Made by a program: the position numbers and the translations under genes. Under the pieces are notes generated by a model. The model made no database searches, was not told the origin of the DNA, and saw nothing but the letters and a program-made list of their open reading frames with translations. From assembly GCA_029990175.1 (NCBI GenBank), contig JARKIP010000005.1:35039501-35103500 (forward strand): DNA of 64,000 nucleotides, given 5' to 3'. The stretch comes from Petunia secreta. Lineage: Eukaryota; Streptophyta; Magnoliopsida; Solanales; Solanaceae. This document shows positions 51,001 through 60,636 of the stretch, piece after piece (within the stretch, counting starts at the first letter, position 1; every line of letters starts with the position of its first letter).

Positions 51001-53180
51001 CAGGTCATAGTTTTTATTGTTTTCTTGATGGATATTCAGGCTACAATCAGATACCTATTGCTCCGGAAGATCAGGATAAAACAACATTCACATGCCCCCA
51101 AGGTACTTATGCCTACCGAAGAATGCCTTTTGGACTCTGCAATGCTCCTGCCACTTTTCAACGTTGCATGTCAGCAATTTTCTCAGATATGACCGAAAAA
51201 TTTCTTGAAATTTTTATGGATGATTTCACACTTTTTGGTAAAACATTTGAGGATTGTCTATTTCATTTAACATTGGTACTTAAAAGATGTGAAGAGACAA
51301 ATCTAATTCTTAACTGGGAAAAATGTCATTTCATGGTAACAGAGGGAATTGTTTTAGGACATAAAATCACTGCTAAAGGAATAGAAGTTGATAAAGCTAA
51401 AATTGATCTTATAGCAGGATTACCCCCTCCTACCACTATAAAAGGCATAAGAAGTTTCCTTGGGCATGCAGGTTTTTACAGAAGGTTCATTAAAGATTTT
51501 TCAAAAATTTCTAAACCTCTGACTAACCTACTAATGAAAGATGTGAAGTTTGATTTTTCAGAGGATTGCAGAAAAGCTTTTGAAACCCTCAAAGAAAAGT
51601 TGACAAATGCTCCTGTGGTGGTCACACCTGACTGGGAACAACCCTTTGAAATAATGTGTGATGCAAGTGATTTAGCTGTGGGTGCTGTTCTGGGCCAGAG
51701 ACAAGATAAAGCTTTTCGACCCATTTATTACGCCAGTAGGACTTTGAATGAAGCTCAAATAAATTATGCCACAACAGAAAAAGAATTACTGGCAGTAGTA
51801 TTTGCATTTGATAAATTTCGTTCCTATTTATTAGGAACAAAAGTCACAATATTCACTGATCATGCAGCTCTAAAGTACCTCTTAGCCAAAAAAGATGCTA
51901 GACCTAGATTGCTGAGATGGATACTGCTTCTGCAAGAATTTGATCTTGAAATAAAAGATAAAAAGGGTTCAGAAAATCAGGTAGCTGATCATTTGTCTCG
52001 ATTGGAGAATTCTCCCATTGAGATAACAGATATCAAAGAAGAATTTCCTGATGAGCACATCCTTTCGATCACTGCAGTAGTAAATCAGCCTCCTTGGTTT
52101 GCCGACATTGCCAATTATTTAGTTGGAGGATGGATCCCAAAATATTTATCTTACGAACAAAGAAAAAAGTTAAAAAAAGAAGTAAGAAATTATTTTTGGG
52201 AAGATCCTTACTTGTTTAAATTTTGTGCAGATGGCATAATCAGGAGATGTATTCCAGAATCTGAGACAAATAACATCCTAAGTCATTGTCATGATGGAGC
52301 TGTAGGAGGACACTATGGAGGAAGGAGAACGGCGGCTAAAGTACTTGAAGCCGGTTTTTTTTGGCCGACTCTATTCAAGGATGCAAGAACTTATGTCACC
52401 ACTTGCGACAAATGTCAGAGAGTCGGTAATATTTCAAAAAGGGAAGAGATGCCTCTTAACTCTATTCTTGTGTGTGAAATTTTTGATGTTTGGGGCATTG
52501 ATTTCATGGGTCCTTTCCCGCCTTCAAATGGTTGTGAATATATTTTAGTAGCTGTTGATTATGTTTCAAAATGGGTAGAAGCAATAGCTACTAAAAAAAA
52601 TGATGCACGTATTGTTTGCGCTTTTATCAAGAAAAATATATTCTCAAGATTTGGAACTCCACGAGTAATCATAAGTGATCAGGGAACTCATTTTGTGAAT
52701 AAACAGTTTGCCGGTTTATTGTCAAGGTATGGAGTTACTCATAAAACAGGAACTCCGTATCATGCTCAAACAAGTGGACAAGTAGAAGTATCCAACAGAG
52801 AACTGAAAAGAATTTTAGAAAAAACTATTGGTTCTTCTCGAAAGGATTGGTCTTTAAAATTAGATGATGCTTTGTGGGCTTACAGAACTGCTTTCAAAAC
52901 CCCCATAGGCACATCTCCTTACAGACTAGTTTTTGGTAAAGCTTGTCACCTACCTGTGGAGTTGGAACACAAAGCTTACTGGGCTATAAAATTGTTGAAT
53001 CTAAGTATGCCAGATGCAGGTACCAGTCGTTTGCTGCAACTTAATGAGCTAGAAGAGTTTAGGCTTGAAGCATATGAAAATGCTAAATTGTACAAAGAAC
53101 GTACCAAAAGATGGCATGATAACCTCATTCGCCATAAAGAGTTTAAAATAGGAGAAAAAGTTCTGTTGTACAATAGTTGA
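48006..53180 (+). CDS. Gag-Pol polyprotein of Athila-type element (in-frame TGA near the end)
   Basis: A single 1724-codon frame from ATG 48006. Domains in order: Gag (about residues 148-228); zinc knuckle CX2CX3HX4C (325-337); aspartic protease with DSGA (641-644); reverse transcriptase with catalytic D1008 in LDGYSGYNQI and FMDD at D1072-D1073; RNase H with D1219, E1258 or E1260, and D1285; integrase zinc finger H1429, H1436, C1467, C1470; integrase core D1499, D1558, E1594 with exact DX35E spacing. Gag makes the particle, protease matures it, RT-RNase H makes cDNA on a tRNA-Asp primer, and integrase inserts it. The frame ends at TGA 53178-53180, where the following 63 codons continue the same frame and carry the integrase C-terminal motif. 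The TGA most simply derives from CGA by CpG deamination (inference). All catalytic residues are otherwise present. Confidence 0.95.
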   Translation: MTRSSSRELVKYDPEIEKSLRLLRKEQVSQSRSFIQKEMEDEELNNNNPPPPLHVEEQFDEVAPREDRILRDYARPDHFEGESSVRRPPIAANNFEIRTGMIQTIQQSCQFTGDSSEDPHTHLIDFLELVETCKYNGVTNDAIRLRLFPFSLKGEAKLWLRSLPRGSITTWDQMTQKFLNKYFSPAKTIKIKQEVNNFMQLDTESVYQAWERLKALLRRCPHHGIRDPDILYIFYHGLTPSARSVIDAASGGSIMGKTTAEAMQLLNEISENAVQWPSDRLSIKKAAGVNQVEALNSLVKQIATLTQKFEAFQVNSQSHSSSENCDICGGNHPNHECQAHNEEQVNVIGYKNNYPFGSPMAQKHPGFQWSNPNGAENPQRFFNQKQQTEGPPGFQNQNRGQQNFQQYQQQPQRTHQSGLEDLIYKYIKVVDEKMETQSSAIKNLEIQVSQLATLMSEKIQGALPSNTEKNPKEHLKSISLRSGKALDDPYADRQGKSRDEEQVSAGKNEKDPELPNEQKDKGKKVQENKLIINPHSVPLPFPQKMKREKLDKQFSKFLEILKQLYINIPFTDALTQMPSYAKFLKEILSSKRKLEEVSVVKLTEKCSAILQNKLPEKLGDPGSFTIPCTVGGIHFEKALCDSGASMNLMPFSIFSKLELGEIKDTGVSLQLADQSTKKPKGIVENVLVRVDKFVFPVDFIVLEMEENTDVPLILGRPFLATGRAIIDVHQGQLILRVDEERVIFDMQKIIKFPDDESSSSCFQIDLLNDLTDEYKDDQLITDTMERCLAKSGTRSDDDPIIREEAEILENESENEEEFQEGIQLKIELKPLPTHLKYVFLESELFPVIISSSLNAEQESKLIAVLREHKRALGWTIAGIKGISPAICMHKILMEDNYKPIVQPQRRLNPAMKEVVKKEVVKLLAAGIIYPISDSPWVSPVQVVPKKGGMTVIKNENNEFIPTRTVTGWRVCIDYRRLNEATRKDHFPLPFIDQMLERVAGHSFYCFLDGYSGYNQIPIAPEDQDKTTFTCPQGTYAYRRMPFGLCNAPATFQRCMSAIFSDMTEKFLEIFMDDFTLFGKTFEDCLFHLTLVLKRCEETNLILNWEKCHFMVTEGIVLGHKITAKGIEVDKAKIDLIAGLPPPTTIKGIRSFLGHAGFYRRFIKDFSKISKPLTNLLMKDVKFDFSEDCRKAFETLKEKLTNAPVVVTPDWEQPFEIMCDASDLAVGAVLGQRQDKAFRPIYYASRTLNEAQINYATTEKELLAVVFAFDKFRSYLLGTKVTIFTDHAALKYLLAKKDARPRLLRWILLLQEFDLEIKDKKGSENQVADHLSRLENSPIEITDIKEEFPDEHILSITAVVNQPPWFADIANYLVGGWIPKYLSYEQRKKLKKEVRNYFWEDPYLFKFCADGIIRRCIPESETNNILSHCHDGAVGGHYGGRRTAAKVLEAGFFWPTLFKDARTYVTTCDKCQRVGNISKREEMPLNSILVCEIFDVWGIDFMGPFPPSNGCEYILVAVDYVSKWVEAIATKKNDARIVCAFIKKNIFSRFGTPRVIISDQGTHFVNKQFAGLLSRYGVTHKTGTPYHAQTSGQVEVSNRELKRILEKTIGSSRKDWSLKLDDALWAYRTAFKTPIGTSPYRLVFGKACHLPVELEHKAYWAIKLLNLSMPDAGTSRLLQLNELEEFRLEAYENAKLYKERTKRWHDNLIRHKEFKIGEKVLLYNS

Positions 53181-53372
53181 TTGAAGTTATTCCCAGGAAA
53201 ATTCAGGTCACGGTGGACTGGACCATACATTATAACAGAAGTTACTCCCTATGGTGCCATTGAAATCCAACACATAGATGGGGGAGATAAATTCAAGGTA
53301 AATGGTCACCGTTTGAAGCCTTATGTTGCCAGAGTATTTGACAAACAGGCTTCAACTGTTCTCATCGCTTAA
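53181..53372 (+). pseudogene. Integrase C-terminal tail of Gag-Pol beyond the TGA
   Basis: 63 codons in the same frame as Gag-Pol and directly following its stop, ending at TAA 53370-53372. It contains FRSRWTGPYIITEV and YGAIEI, the GPY/F module found at the integrase C terminus in many Ty3/gypsy elements, then a VNGHRLKPY segment. It has no start codon of its own and would be reached only by read-through or in an undamaged sister copy. The break removes this module but leaves the integrase catalytic core. Confidence 0.88.
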
Positions 53373-53419
53373 AAAAAAAAAAAATTAATAAGTCGAGCTG
53401 ACGACATTAAACCCAGAAA

Positions 53420-53460
<41 letters not shown>

Positions 53461-54217
53461 CTCAAAGTCTTTCGATATTTTAATTGTAAATATAATTATA
53501 ATTATATATAGTACTTATACATATTATATCTTAGAAAAAATGAAAAGAAAAAAAAAATTTTGAGTTTAAGTGCATGTGTGTGTATGTACGTAAATATTTG
53601 TGGTGTGTACTAGTAGATTATTTTATGTCTCATAAATTTAATAAAAAGAAAAAAAAAATGTTTTCCTTCTTCCATAAGTACTATTTTCATTCAGTGTCTA
53701 ATGTATCAAGTATACTAATTATGTACTACTAAAGTTTTACTTTGTATATTAAACTCTTAAATAAATATATATTTAGAATAAATGACCAAGAAGGATTTTC
53801 CATAACATGTTGAGTAGTGAGTCTACTGACGGTGGTCCTATAGAGTAAAAAGAAAATTTTTAAACTTGTTATGGAAAAGTTGTTTTGACAAAACAAGAGT
53901 ATAAAAAAAAATAAAAATAAAAAAATGAAAAACAAATTTTACTTTATAAGTTGACCCTTCATTTACTCTTCAGAAATAAGCAATCTGCCTCCACCCATCT
54001 TTCAAAATTTTACTCCATGTTTTAACACCGCCTTACCACCACCTTTAAATCCACCGTCCACCACCAATTTTGTAACCTTAATGTTACAGAAATGGCTACA
54101 ATCTAGTGGTGATTTTGTTATTCCCCTTGTCAATTTTGTACTCCAAAGCCACAGTCACCAGTAAGTAATTGTCTTTCTTTCCTTTGTTGTCTTGGTGTGA
54201 ACTTCTTTAGAAAAATA
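53373..54217. other. Spacer between gag-pol and the 3' ORF
   Basis: 845 bp, strongly AT-rich, with no convincing open frame. It contains (AT)12 at 53419-53442 followed by an 18-base T run to 53459, plus several A-rich tracts. The last 250 bp are richer in C (CCACC repeats near 53985-54065), which may be 5' leader for an mRNA of the 3' ORF. A subgenomic promoter or splice acceptor is possible but I cannot identify one. Confidence 0.7.
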
Positions 54218-55699
54218 ATGGCTTCTCAAAAAAGATCTCTACCAGGAAGTAGTTCAGGGCCCTTTAAAAAAATCAAGATTAACCCGGCGCTATGGAAACT
54301 CACGGCGGCAAAACGAACAATTGTTGAGGAATATGAAATGATGTTTGTGCCACGTGATGGAGAGAAGGCTAATGAAATTCTGCATAACATCCAATCACAT
54401 GAATGGGAGCAATTTGTCAAATACCCAGGGGATTATGTGAAAGATATTGTTCTTGAATTCTATGCCAATATGAATGAAACTGATAAAACCACTGTGGTAA
54501 AAGGTAAGACCATTCACTTTAATCCTGAAGTTCTCAACCATTTGTACTCTCTACAGAATGTGAATGATAGTGATACTAGAATAAAGATCAAAGGGTATGA
54601 TGAGAGTTTTCTGGGAGAAGCATTAAAGTATTTATGTCCGAAAGGTGTCAAGTACACTTCTGGGACAACAGCGCGACCATTGAATATGCCTTGTTCGTGT
54701 ATGCTTGAGACGTCTCGGACATGGGGAAAATTTGTAAGTACTCGCTTAGTCCCTTACCTAAATAGATCCAATTATGACTTGAAGCGAGTTCTGTTGGTAT
54801 ATGCTATTCAAAAAAATTTGCCAATTAATGTGGGAAGAATAATTAGTAAAAAAATGATCAAGTGTCGGTTTAAAGATCGTAGTTGCATATATTTTCCTTC
54901 GACAATCACTCGTTTAGTGAGTTTGTTTTGTGTCGACATTGGTCCTGCAAGGAAAGTAGACGATCACTACATTATTGGAAAAAAGTTTTTGAATAGTTTG
55001 GAACCACCCCGTGGCCCGGAACAAATTGGACATGGACAGAACACTCCCACAAGCCCGGATATAGCCTCGATTGGGATTGAACTGCTGGAGCAAGAAAATT
55101 TGAGTACCACTACCACCACTTCACCCGAAGTCCTAGTTTTCCTTCAAGAGATATTAAATGAACAAGCTGCATTGAGGAAAAATTGGGAGACTTTTGTACA
55201 TGAGCAAGCAAATAGAGAGGCAACAGTGGGCGCTAATATAGCAAGTCTCTTGACAGAGTTAACAAACACCAGAAAGGATCAAAATGTTATTTGTCAAACT
55301 CTACAAAGTCATGTCGCTTTGTCTGCTCCCACCATATGTACAATGGGGAACTTTTTGAACAATCTGGCTAATGCTATCCAGTACTCTAACATTTCAAGTG
55401 TTCAGTCCTATCCTTTTGCAGATCCAGGTAGCGGCAACTTTCATGTTACGAGTACCAGTTGGTGTGTTCCTGAAATCTCAATCACATTACCACCACCGCC
55501 TCTAATCTCAATGCCATTCAGCGCTCCAATCTGTTTTCATGATGCAACAATAATGGCTCCTTTTGGTGATCTTACAGAGTTGTCTAGTATACTAGGACCC
55601 TCCATTTCTGCTCCCCCTTTGGGTAAAAATTTTTGTGATGCAGATTTAAACTTCTTAAGGAATGATGGCAACAATGGTGCAGGTACTAGTGGCCAGTGA
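54218..55699 (+). CDS. Athila 3' ORF, env-position plant transposon protein
   Basis: 493 codons from ATG 54218 to TGA 55697-55699; upstream in-frame codons lack an ATG. The N terminus is basic (KRSLPGSSSGPFKKIKI, nuclear-signal-like). Residues about 37-245 form the recognisable part, with VEEYEMMFV, VLEFYANMN, VKGKTIHF, LLVYAIQKNLPINVGRIIS and FPSTITRLVSLFCVDIGP. This pattern resembles the 'putative plant transposon protein' domain common beside Athila pol genes (recalled, not searched). Residues about 300-365 look helical, possibly coiled-coil (LQEILNEQAALRKNWETF). The tail is proline-rich. I see no signal peptide or membrane segment, so although it sits where env lies in retroviruses I do not call it an envelope protein. 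Function unknown. It is open throughout, unlike gag-pol. Confidence 0.8.
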   Translation: MASQKRSLPGSSSGPFKKIKINPALWKLTAAKRTIVEEYEMMFVPRDGEKANEILHNIQSHEWEQFVKYPGDYVKDIVLEFYANMNETDKTTVVKGKTIHFNPEVLNHLYSLQNVNDSDTRIKIKGYDESFLGEALKYLCPKGVKYTSGTTARPLNMPCSCMLETSRTWGKFVSTRLVPYLNRSNYDLKRVLLVYAIQKNLPINVGRIISKKMIKCRFKDRSCIYFPSTITRLVSLFCVDIGPARKVDDHYIIGKKFLNSLEPPRGPEQIGHGQNTPTSPDIASIGIELLEQENLSTTTTTSPEVLVFLQEILNEQAALRKNWETFVHEQANREATVGANIASLLTELTNTRKDQNVICQTLQSHVALSAPTICTMGNFLNNLANAIQYSNISSVQSYPFADPGSGNFHVTSTSWCVPEISITLPPPPLISMPFSAPICFHDATIMAPFGDLTELSSILGPSISAPPLGKNFCDADLNFLRNDGNNGAGTSGQ

Positions 55700-56691
55700 C
55701 CAATATTGTTCATTCGGGAGAATGAACGATTTAGGTGTGCGGATGGTAAGAAAAATGCAGCACCTTTTGCTAAGTTTTTTTTTGGTATAATGTCTGGTTT
55801 CTGAAAAAAAAATAAGAAAGGAATGTTTTGTGAAATATACTGAAGTCCTTTTAGCATGTGCTCATGTGACTTCTAACCAGTGCATATGAAGTTTTAGTTG
55901 GTATGATTGAAAGAAAGCTTTGGTTAGAAGGCAATAAAGAAAGAAAAAGCTTTTGGTTTGGTTGTAAATAACTTAGAAAAGGTAATCTGGTTTTTTTTTT
56001 TTTTTTTTTTTTTTTGTCTTTGTTGTGTTATGCTGAAGGAGGAACTTTGGCACTCTTGTAGGAAAGATCTGGGTGGTGTAAATAGCTCATAAAATAGATC
56101 TTTAAACTACTTATTTTGCTTTGTTGAATGCTTACTTTTCATGTGTTCTTTTTAAAATTCCTAAATATTTCTTTGTCATGAAAGTATTGCATATAACAGA
56201 CACTCGGTACTATGGGAGTCTGGTTGTCTTGAAGAAAAAAAAAATTTTTGAATTTTTTTCATTTCGGTTGTTGATTTGTTTTTGTTTAGAAATATTATTG
56301 CCCATAAATGACATGGAAAAATTATTAGACTACCACTTTCTGATTCCTTCAAATCAAAAAAAAAAAAAAAAAAAAAGCTTTAAAAAACTTTCTGATTTTA
56401 TGCTTCTATTTTTGCAATGTAAATATCTGACTGATAATAAAACCTTGATGTTTGAAAGTAAATTAAGACATGTAATTCAGGATAGTCAATAACTAGAACT
56501 TGCCTCTATTGTTCGTCAAGACGAAATTTTAGAAGAATGCTGATTTTGGAAAAGGAATTAGGCCCTCTTTTGGATCGATTGTGCCTTTCTTTTAATCCTA
56601 CCAAATGAAAATCATTCCTGAGTCTCCAAATTTTGAGCCTTACCCTTTCTTTTGTTAAAACCTAAAAACCCAATGCACCAATGGTTATAAA

Positions 56692-56734
<43 letters not shown>

Positions 56735-57442
56735 CGTCTACCTTTTCCTGGCTTCATGAAAAAAAAAAATTTATATATATATATATATATATATATTAAG
56801 GATATTGAGTTCCTCAGGATACTTGATAAACCAGAAGGGTGAAGGTGTACAAAAGTTTCATGAGATTCAAATATACATTGAAGGACGTGACATGTATTTA
56901 AAGAAGTACATCTCTGAAAACTTCTCAGTAAGCATGAAAAAAAAAAAAAAAGAAAAAAAAAAAGAGGAGAAGTATAGCAGAAATAAAAATGGAGGATTTT
57001 TTTTTGGAAAACATCCATATAATTTTTATTCTTGAAGCCAGAAAAAGGATGAAGTCACTTTACAAATATTCCTGTCCCTTACCAGCCTGTAGCCAAACAT
57101 TACAAGCCAATAAAAGTCCTAAAAGATTCCAAAGTCAGCATTAATCTACATTAGTGGAGATTATCAAGAAAGGCAAGATTATGGTTTATTGAATTTATCT
57201 ATGGATAATTCATGTTCTTGTAAATTTGAAAATCAAGGTTTTCTAACAGTATTATTTGCAGAGTAAAAATGAAGGTATAAACAAAGAAAGTTTCGAAAAG
57301 CTAAAAAGGATTCGAGCTATCAGGTGAAAGTCTTTAGTTTCTGAAATGTTGTGAGTGTGTAATAAAATCTTCATTTAAAAAAAAAAAAAATTTACCTTAA
57401 CTCTTGTTTTCTTTCCTCGAGGACGAGAAAAGGTTTAAGTAC
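55700..57442. other. AT-rich 3' noncoding region of copy B
   Basis: No convincing gene. It has many simple tracts: T25 at 55991-56015, a roughly 21-base A run at 56356-56376, (TA)16 at 56701-56732 after a 12-A run, a second TA run at 56772-56796, and A tracts near 56938-56965 and 57376-57389. The segment CTCGAGGACGAG...GTTTAAGTACGGGAG just before the LTR resembles the conserved 3' end of Athila internal regions. Short open frames here (for example 56121-56492) have no recognisable content. Confidence 0.75.
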
Positions 57443-57451
57443 GGGAGAATT
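57443..57451 (+). other. Polypurine tract candidate
   Basis: GGGAGAATT immediately precedes the 3' LTR (TGATAAG). A short purine run next to the LTR is where plus-strand DNA synthesis starts in LTR elements. The tract is short and ends in TT, so the assignment rests mainly on position. Confidence 0.65.
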
Positions 57452-58853
57452 TGATAAGTGTATTTTACTTGTTTTTTTAAAAGCATAAATATTTTATAAA
57501 AATACAAAAGTCATCAAATATCTTCCGTATTTCTAAACAAATTTTATGAGGAAGAACACAAATGAGTTTGAGCAGAATCAAGAAATATTCAACAAAAGAA
57601 ACTTGGCAAAGTTGAAAGAAAAAGAGCAAAACGAAGAAGGCAAAATTCTGAGAAAAGAAACCATAACGGTTACCAATCATAACGGTTACCAATCATGACC
57701 GTTTCCAGTCATAACCGTTTCAAGCAAAAACAAATATGGTTTTTCAACCATTCACTTTTAGCTATAAATGGATGCTGCTATTTTCAGAGGAGGAGGATCG
57801 GGGGTGAAGAAATCAAGTTTCTTATTGGTTCATATCATCAAGTGTTTTAATTTTTCTGTAGACCATTCTAGTGGCTACACTTTTGTATTTAGTTCTGAAT
57901 AAATCTTAAGTGTTGGAAAATACGCTAGTCCTGATTTTAATTAAGTAGCAAGAATTATTCATCTTGAATATTTCTTTCTACTTTCTTATTTAATGGACAA
58001 GAATATTTCCGTTAGTGGTATTAACTCCAGTATGGAGTAGTTTTTCTTTTGTTGGGAGAATGACGGATCTTGATATTTTTATATAATAGTAGAAGTTTTA
58101 ATCTTCATTTCACTTATTCGGCCTGAAACTTTTTAAAATATTACATGCTGTTAAAGTTAGATGTTGTTTAATTTATCATACATATCTATTTTATATTACG
58201 TTTAACTTGTTACTAATTCTGAAATCGAAAGAGGCGAAGAAGTAATAAAGTTAATTTGTGGTATTGATATGTGTTGATATTAATTAAATCACATTTATCT
58301 GCTTTATGTCATAATTTGATATTTCACTCATTTTGAAACTGAAAGGGGCGAATAGTGTAGTAATCATTTTGTGACAAGTAAGGTAACCGAAAGGGGCTTA
58401 CTTATAAATAAAGAAGCATTTTTCAGTTCAAATAAATATTTCTGGATCTTTAATATTACTATTTTAACAATTAAGTTGTATAACCCGAAAGGAGTGCAAT
58501 TAATTATTTGAAATGGGTAATCACACATAAATGTAATCGTGAGATGCATTTATACATTTTTAAGAAATAGAAATTGAAGATTAAACAAATATCTGTTATA
58601 TTAAAAATATCAAGTGAAGTCAGGATCCCAACAATTTTATTATATTGTAAAACAAAAATATTTTTCTCCATTTTATGTTTTTACTTTATTTTACAATTAA
58701 ATTAATTCTCCAATTTCTCTGATTTTCTCAAATAGTAATTAAAGCAAGAAATGTCTGTAGAATAGATAAATCAATCTCTGTGGGTTCGACATCCTTCAAT
58801 ACTATTATTTGACAGAGTACGAATAAAAATTCTCATACACCAGAAGCTCGTCA
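57452..58853 (+). repeat. 3' LTR of copy B
   Basis: 1402 bp, same ends and length as the 5' LTR. I count about five differences: C/T near 57949, A/G at 57961, A/T near 58648, A/T near 58798 and A/G near 58822. It retains the TATA box (57763-57769), AATAAA (57898-57903) and MYB-like cluster (57661-57723). It could therefore start transcription outward into the satellite at 58854. Confidence 0.95.
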
Positions 58854-58858
58854 GCACA
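58854..58858 (+). other. Right target-site duplication, GCACA
   Basis: GCACA follows CTCGTCA at the end of the 3' LTR and matches 46486-46490. The satellite then continues CAACCCGAAGCATCG in correct monomer phase. Confidence 0.92.
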
Positions 58859-60636
58859 CAACCCGAAGCATCGACTGAGGGTACATTGGCCGATATCGAT
58901 TTGTCATCTAAATTAGCTGAGGCCACACAACCCGGAGTGTTGATTGAGGGTACCCAGCCTGATATCGATTTATCATTTAAATTAGCAGAGCGCACACAAC
59001 CTGAAGCGTTGATTGAGGGTACATAGCCCGATGTCGATTTGTCATTTAAATTGGCTGAGCGCACACAACCCGAAGCATCGATACAGAGCCCGATAACAAT
59101 TTGTCATTTTAAATTTACTTGGGGCACATAACCCGAAGCGTTTATTGAGGGTACACAGCCCGATATCGATTTGTCATTTTAAATTAGCTGAGGGCACACA
59201 ACCCGAAGTGTCGATTGAGGGTACACAGCCCGATATCGATTTGTCATTTAAATTAGCTGAGGGAACAAAACCTGAAGCGTCGATTGAGGGTACACAGCCC
59301 GATATCGATTTGTCATTTAAATTGGCTGAGCGCACACAACCCGTAGCATCGATACAGAGCCCAATAATGATTTGTCATTTTAAATTAGCTTAGGGCACAT
59401 AACCCGAAGCATCGATTGAGGGTACACAGCCCGATATCGATTTGTCATTTTAAATTAGCTGAAGGCACACAACCCGAAGCGTCGATTGAGGCTACACTAC
59501 CCGATATCGATTTGTCATTTTAAATTAGCTGAGGGCACACAACCTGAAGTGTCGATTGAGGGTACACAGCCCGATATCGATTTGTCATTTAAATTAGCAG
59601 AGGGCACAACCCCGGAAGCGTCGATTGAGGGTACACAGCCCGATATCAATTTGTCATTTTAAATTAGCTGAGGGCACACAACCGGAAGCGTCTATTGAGG
59701 GTACACAGCCCGATATAGATTTGTCATTTTAAATTAGTTGAGTGCACACAACCCGAAGCGTCGATTGAGGGTACACAACCCGATATCAATTTGTCATTTT
59801 AAATTAGCTGAGGGCACACAACCCAAAGCATCGATTGAGGGTATACATCCCGATATCGATTTGTCATTTAAATTAGCTGAAGGCACACAACCCGAAGCAT
59901 CGACTGAGGGTACATTGCCCGATATCGATTTGTGATCTAAATTAGCTGAGGCCACACAACCCGGAGTGTTGATTGAGGGTACACAGCCCGATATCGATTT
60001 GTCATTTAAATTAGCTGAGGGCACAAAACCTGAAGCGTCGATTGAGGGTACACAGCCCGATATCGATTTGTCATTTAAATTGGCTGAGCGCACACAACCC
60101 GTAGCATCGATACAGAGCCCAATAACGATTTGTCATTTTAAATTAGCTTAGGGCACATAACCCGAAGGATCGATTGAGGGTACACAGCCCTATATCGATT
60201 TGTCATTTTAAATTAGCTGAGGGCACACAACCCGAAGCGTCGATTGAGGCTACACTGCCCGATATCGATTTGTCATTTTAAATTAGCTGAGGGCACACAA
60301 CCTGAAGTGTCGATTGAGGGTACACAGCCCGATATCGATTTGTCATTTAAATTAGCAGAGGGCACAACCCCGGAAGCGTCGATTGAGGGTATACAGCCCG
60401 ATATCAATTTGTCATTTTAAATTAGCTGAGGGCACACAACCGGAAGCGTCTATTGAGGGTACACAGCCCGATATCGATTTGTCATTTTAAATTAGTTGAG
60501 GGCACACAACCCGAAGCGTCGATTGAGGGTACACAACCCGATATCAATTTGTCATTTTAAATTAGCTGAGGGCACACAACCCAAAGCATCGATTGAGGGT
60601 ATACATCCCGATATCGATTTATCATTTAAATTAGCT

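Larger units (their letters stand above)
24400..51703. repeat. Large tandem duplication spanning satellite and retroelement (about 14.5 kb unit)
   Basis: Left copy 24400-38901, right copy 38902-51703. The sequence at 38902 (GCCCGATATCG..., then the monomer order including GGATACACAGTCCG) matches 24400 onwards at an offset of 14502. The offset shifts to 14849 near 26.4 kb and 14170 near 27.5-28.2 kb, and is a constant 12802 from about 32.65 kb to the end. The retroelement part is 5213 bp in both copies without indels. The junction at 38899-38901 shares ACA between the element and the satellite. The right copy carries on into the full element, so the duplication followed the insertion. Confidence 0.85.
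46491..58853 (+). mobile_element. Athila-type Ty3/gypsy LTR retrotransposon, copy B, full length
   Basis: 12,363 bp flanked by the 5-bp duplication GCACA. Order: 5' LTR, tRNA-Asp primer-binding site, gag-protease-RT-RNase H-integrase in one frame, an 845-bp spacer, a 493-codon 3' ORF, about 1.7 kb of AT-rich noncoding DNA, purine-rich tract, 3' LTR. The PBS type, FMDD motif, integrase and extra 3' ORF point to the Athila clade; no chromodomain is seen. The LTRs differ at about five positions by eye (roughly 0.4%), indicating a recent insertion. Gag-pol carries one in-frame stop, so the copy is probably non-autonomous, although it could be mobilised by proteins from other copies. Confidence 0.96.

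Noticed and set aside
54197..54217. Upstream GTG start for the 3' ORF
   Set aside because: A non-ATG start is unlikely in a plant element; ATG 54218 is in frame and 21 bp downstream.
56121..56492. 123-codon open frame in the 3' noncoding region
   Set aside because: Its translation is low complexity with poly-Lys and poly-Phe from A/T runs; no motif and no ATG-led context.
53419..57389. The satellite as an expansion of a tandem repeat inside the retroelement
   Set aside because: I find no stretch in the LTR or internal noncoding region resembling the monomer half-motifs.
46491..58853. Tat/Ogre or chromovirus (CRM) identity
   Set aside because: No chromodomain, no extra ORF upstream of gag and no second RNase H. 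The PBS is tRNA-Asp and the extra ORF is 3' of pol, which fits Athila better.
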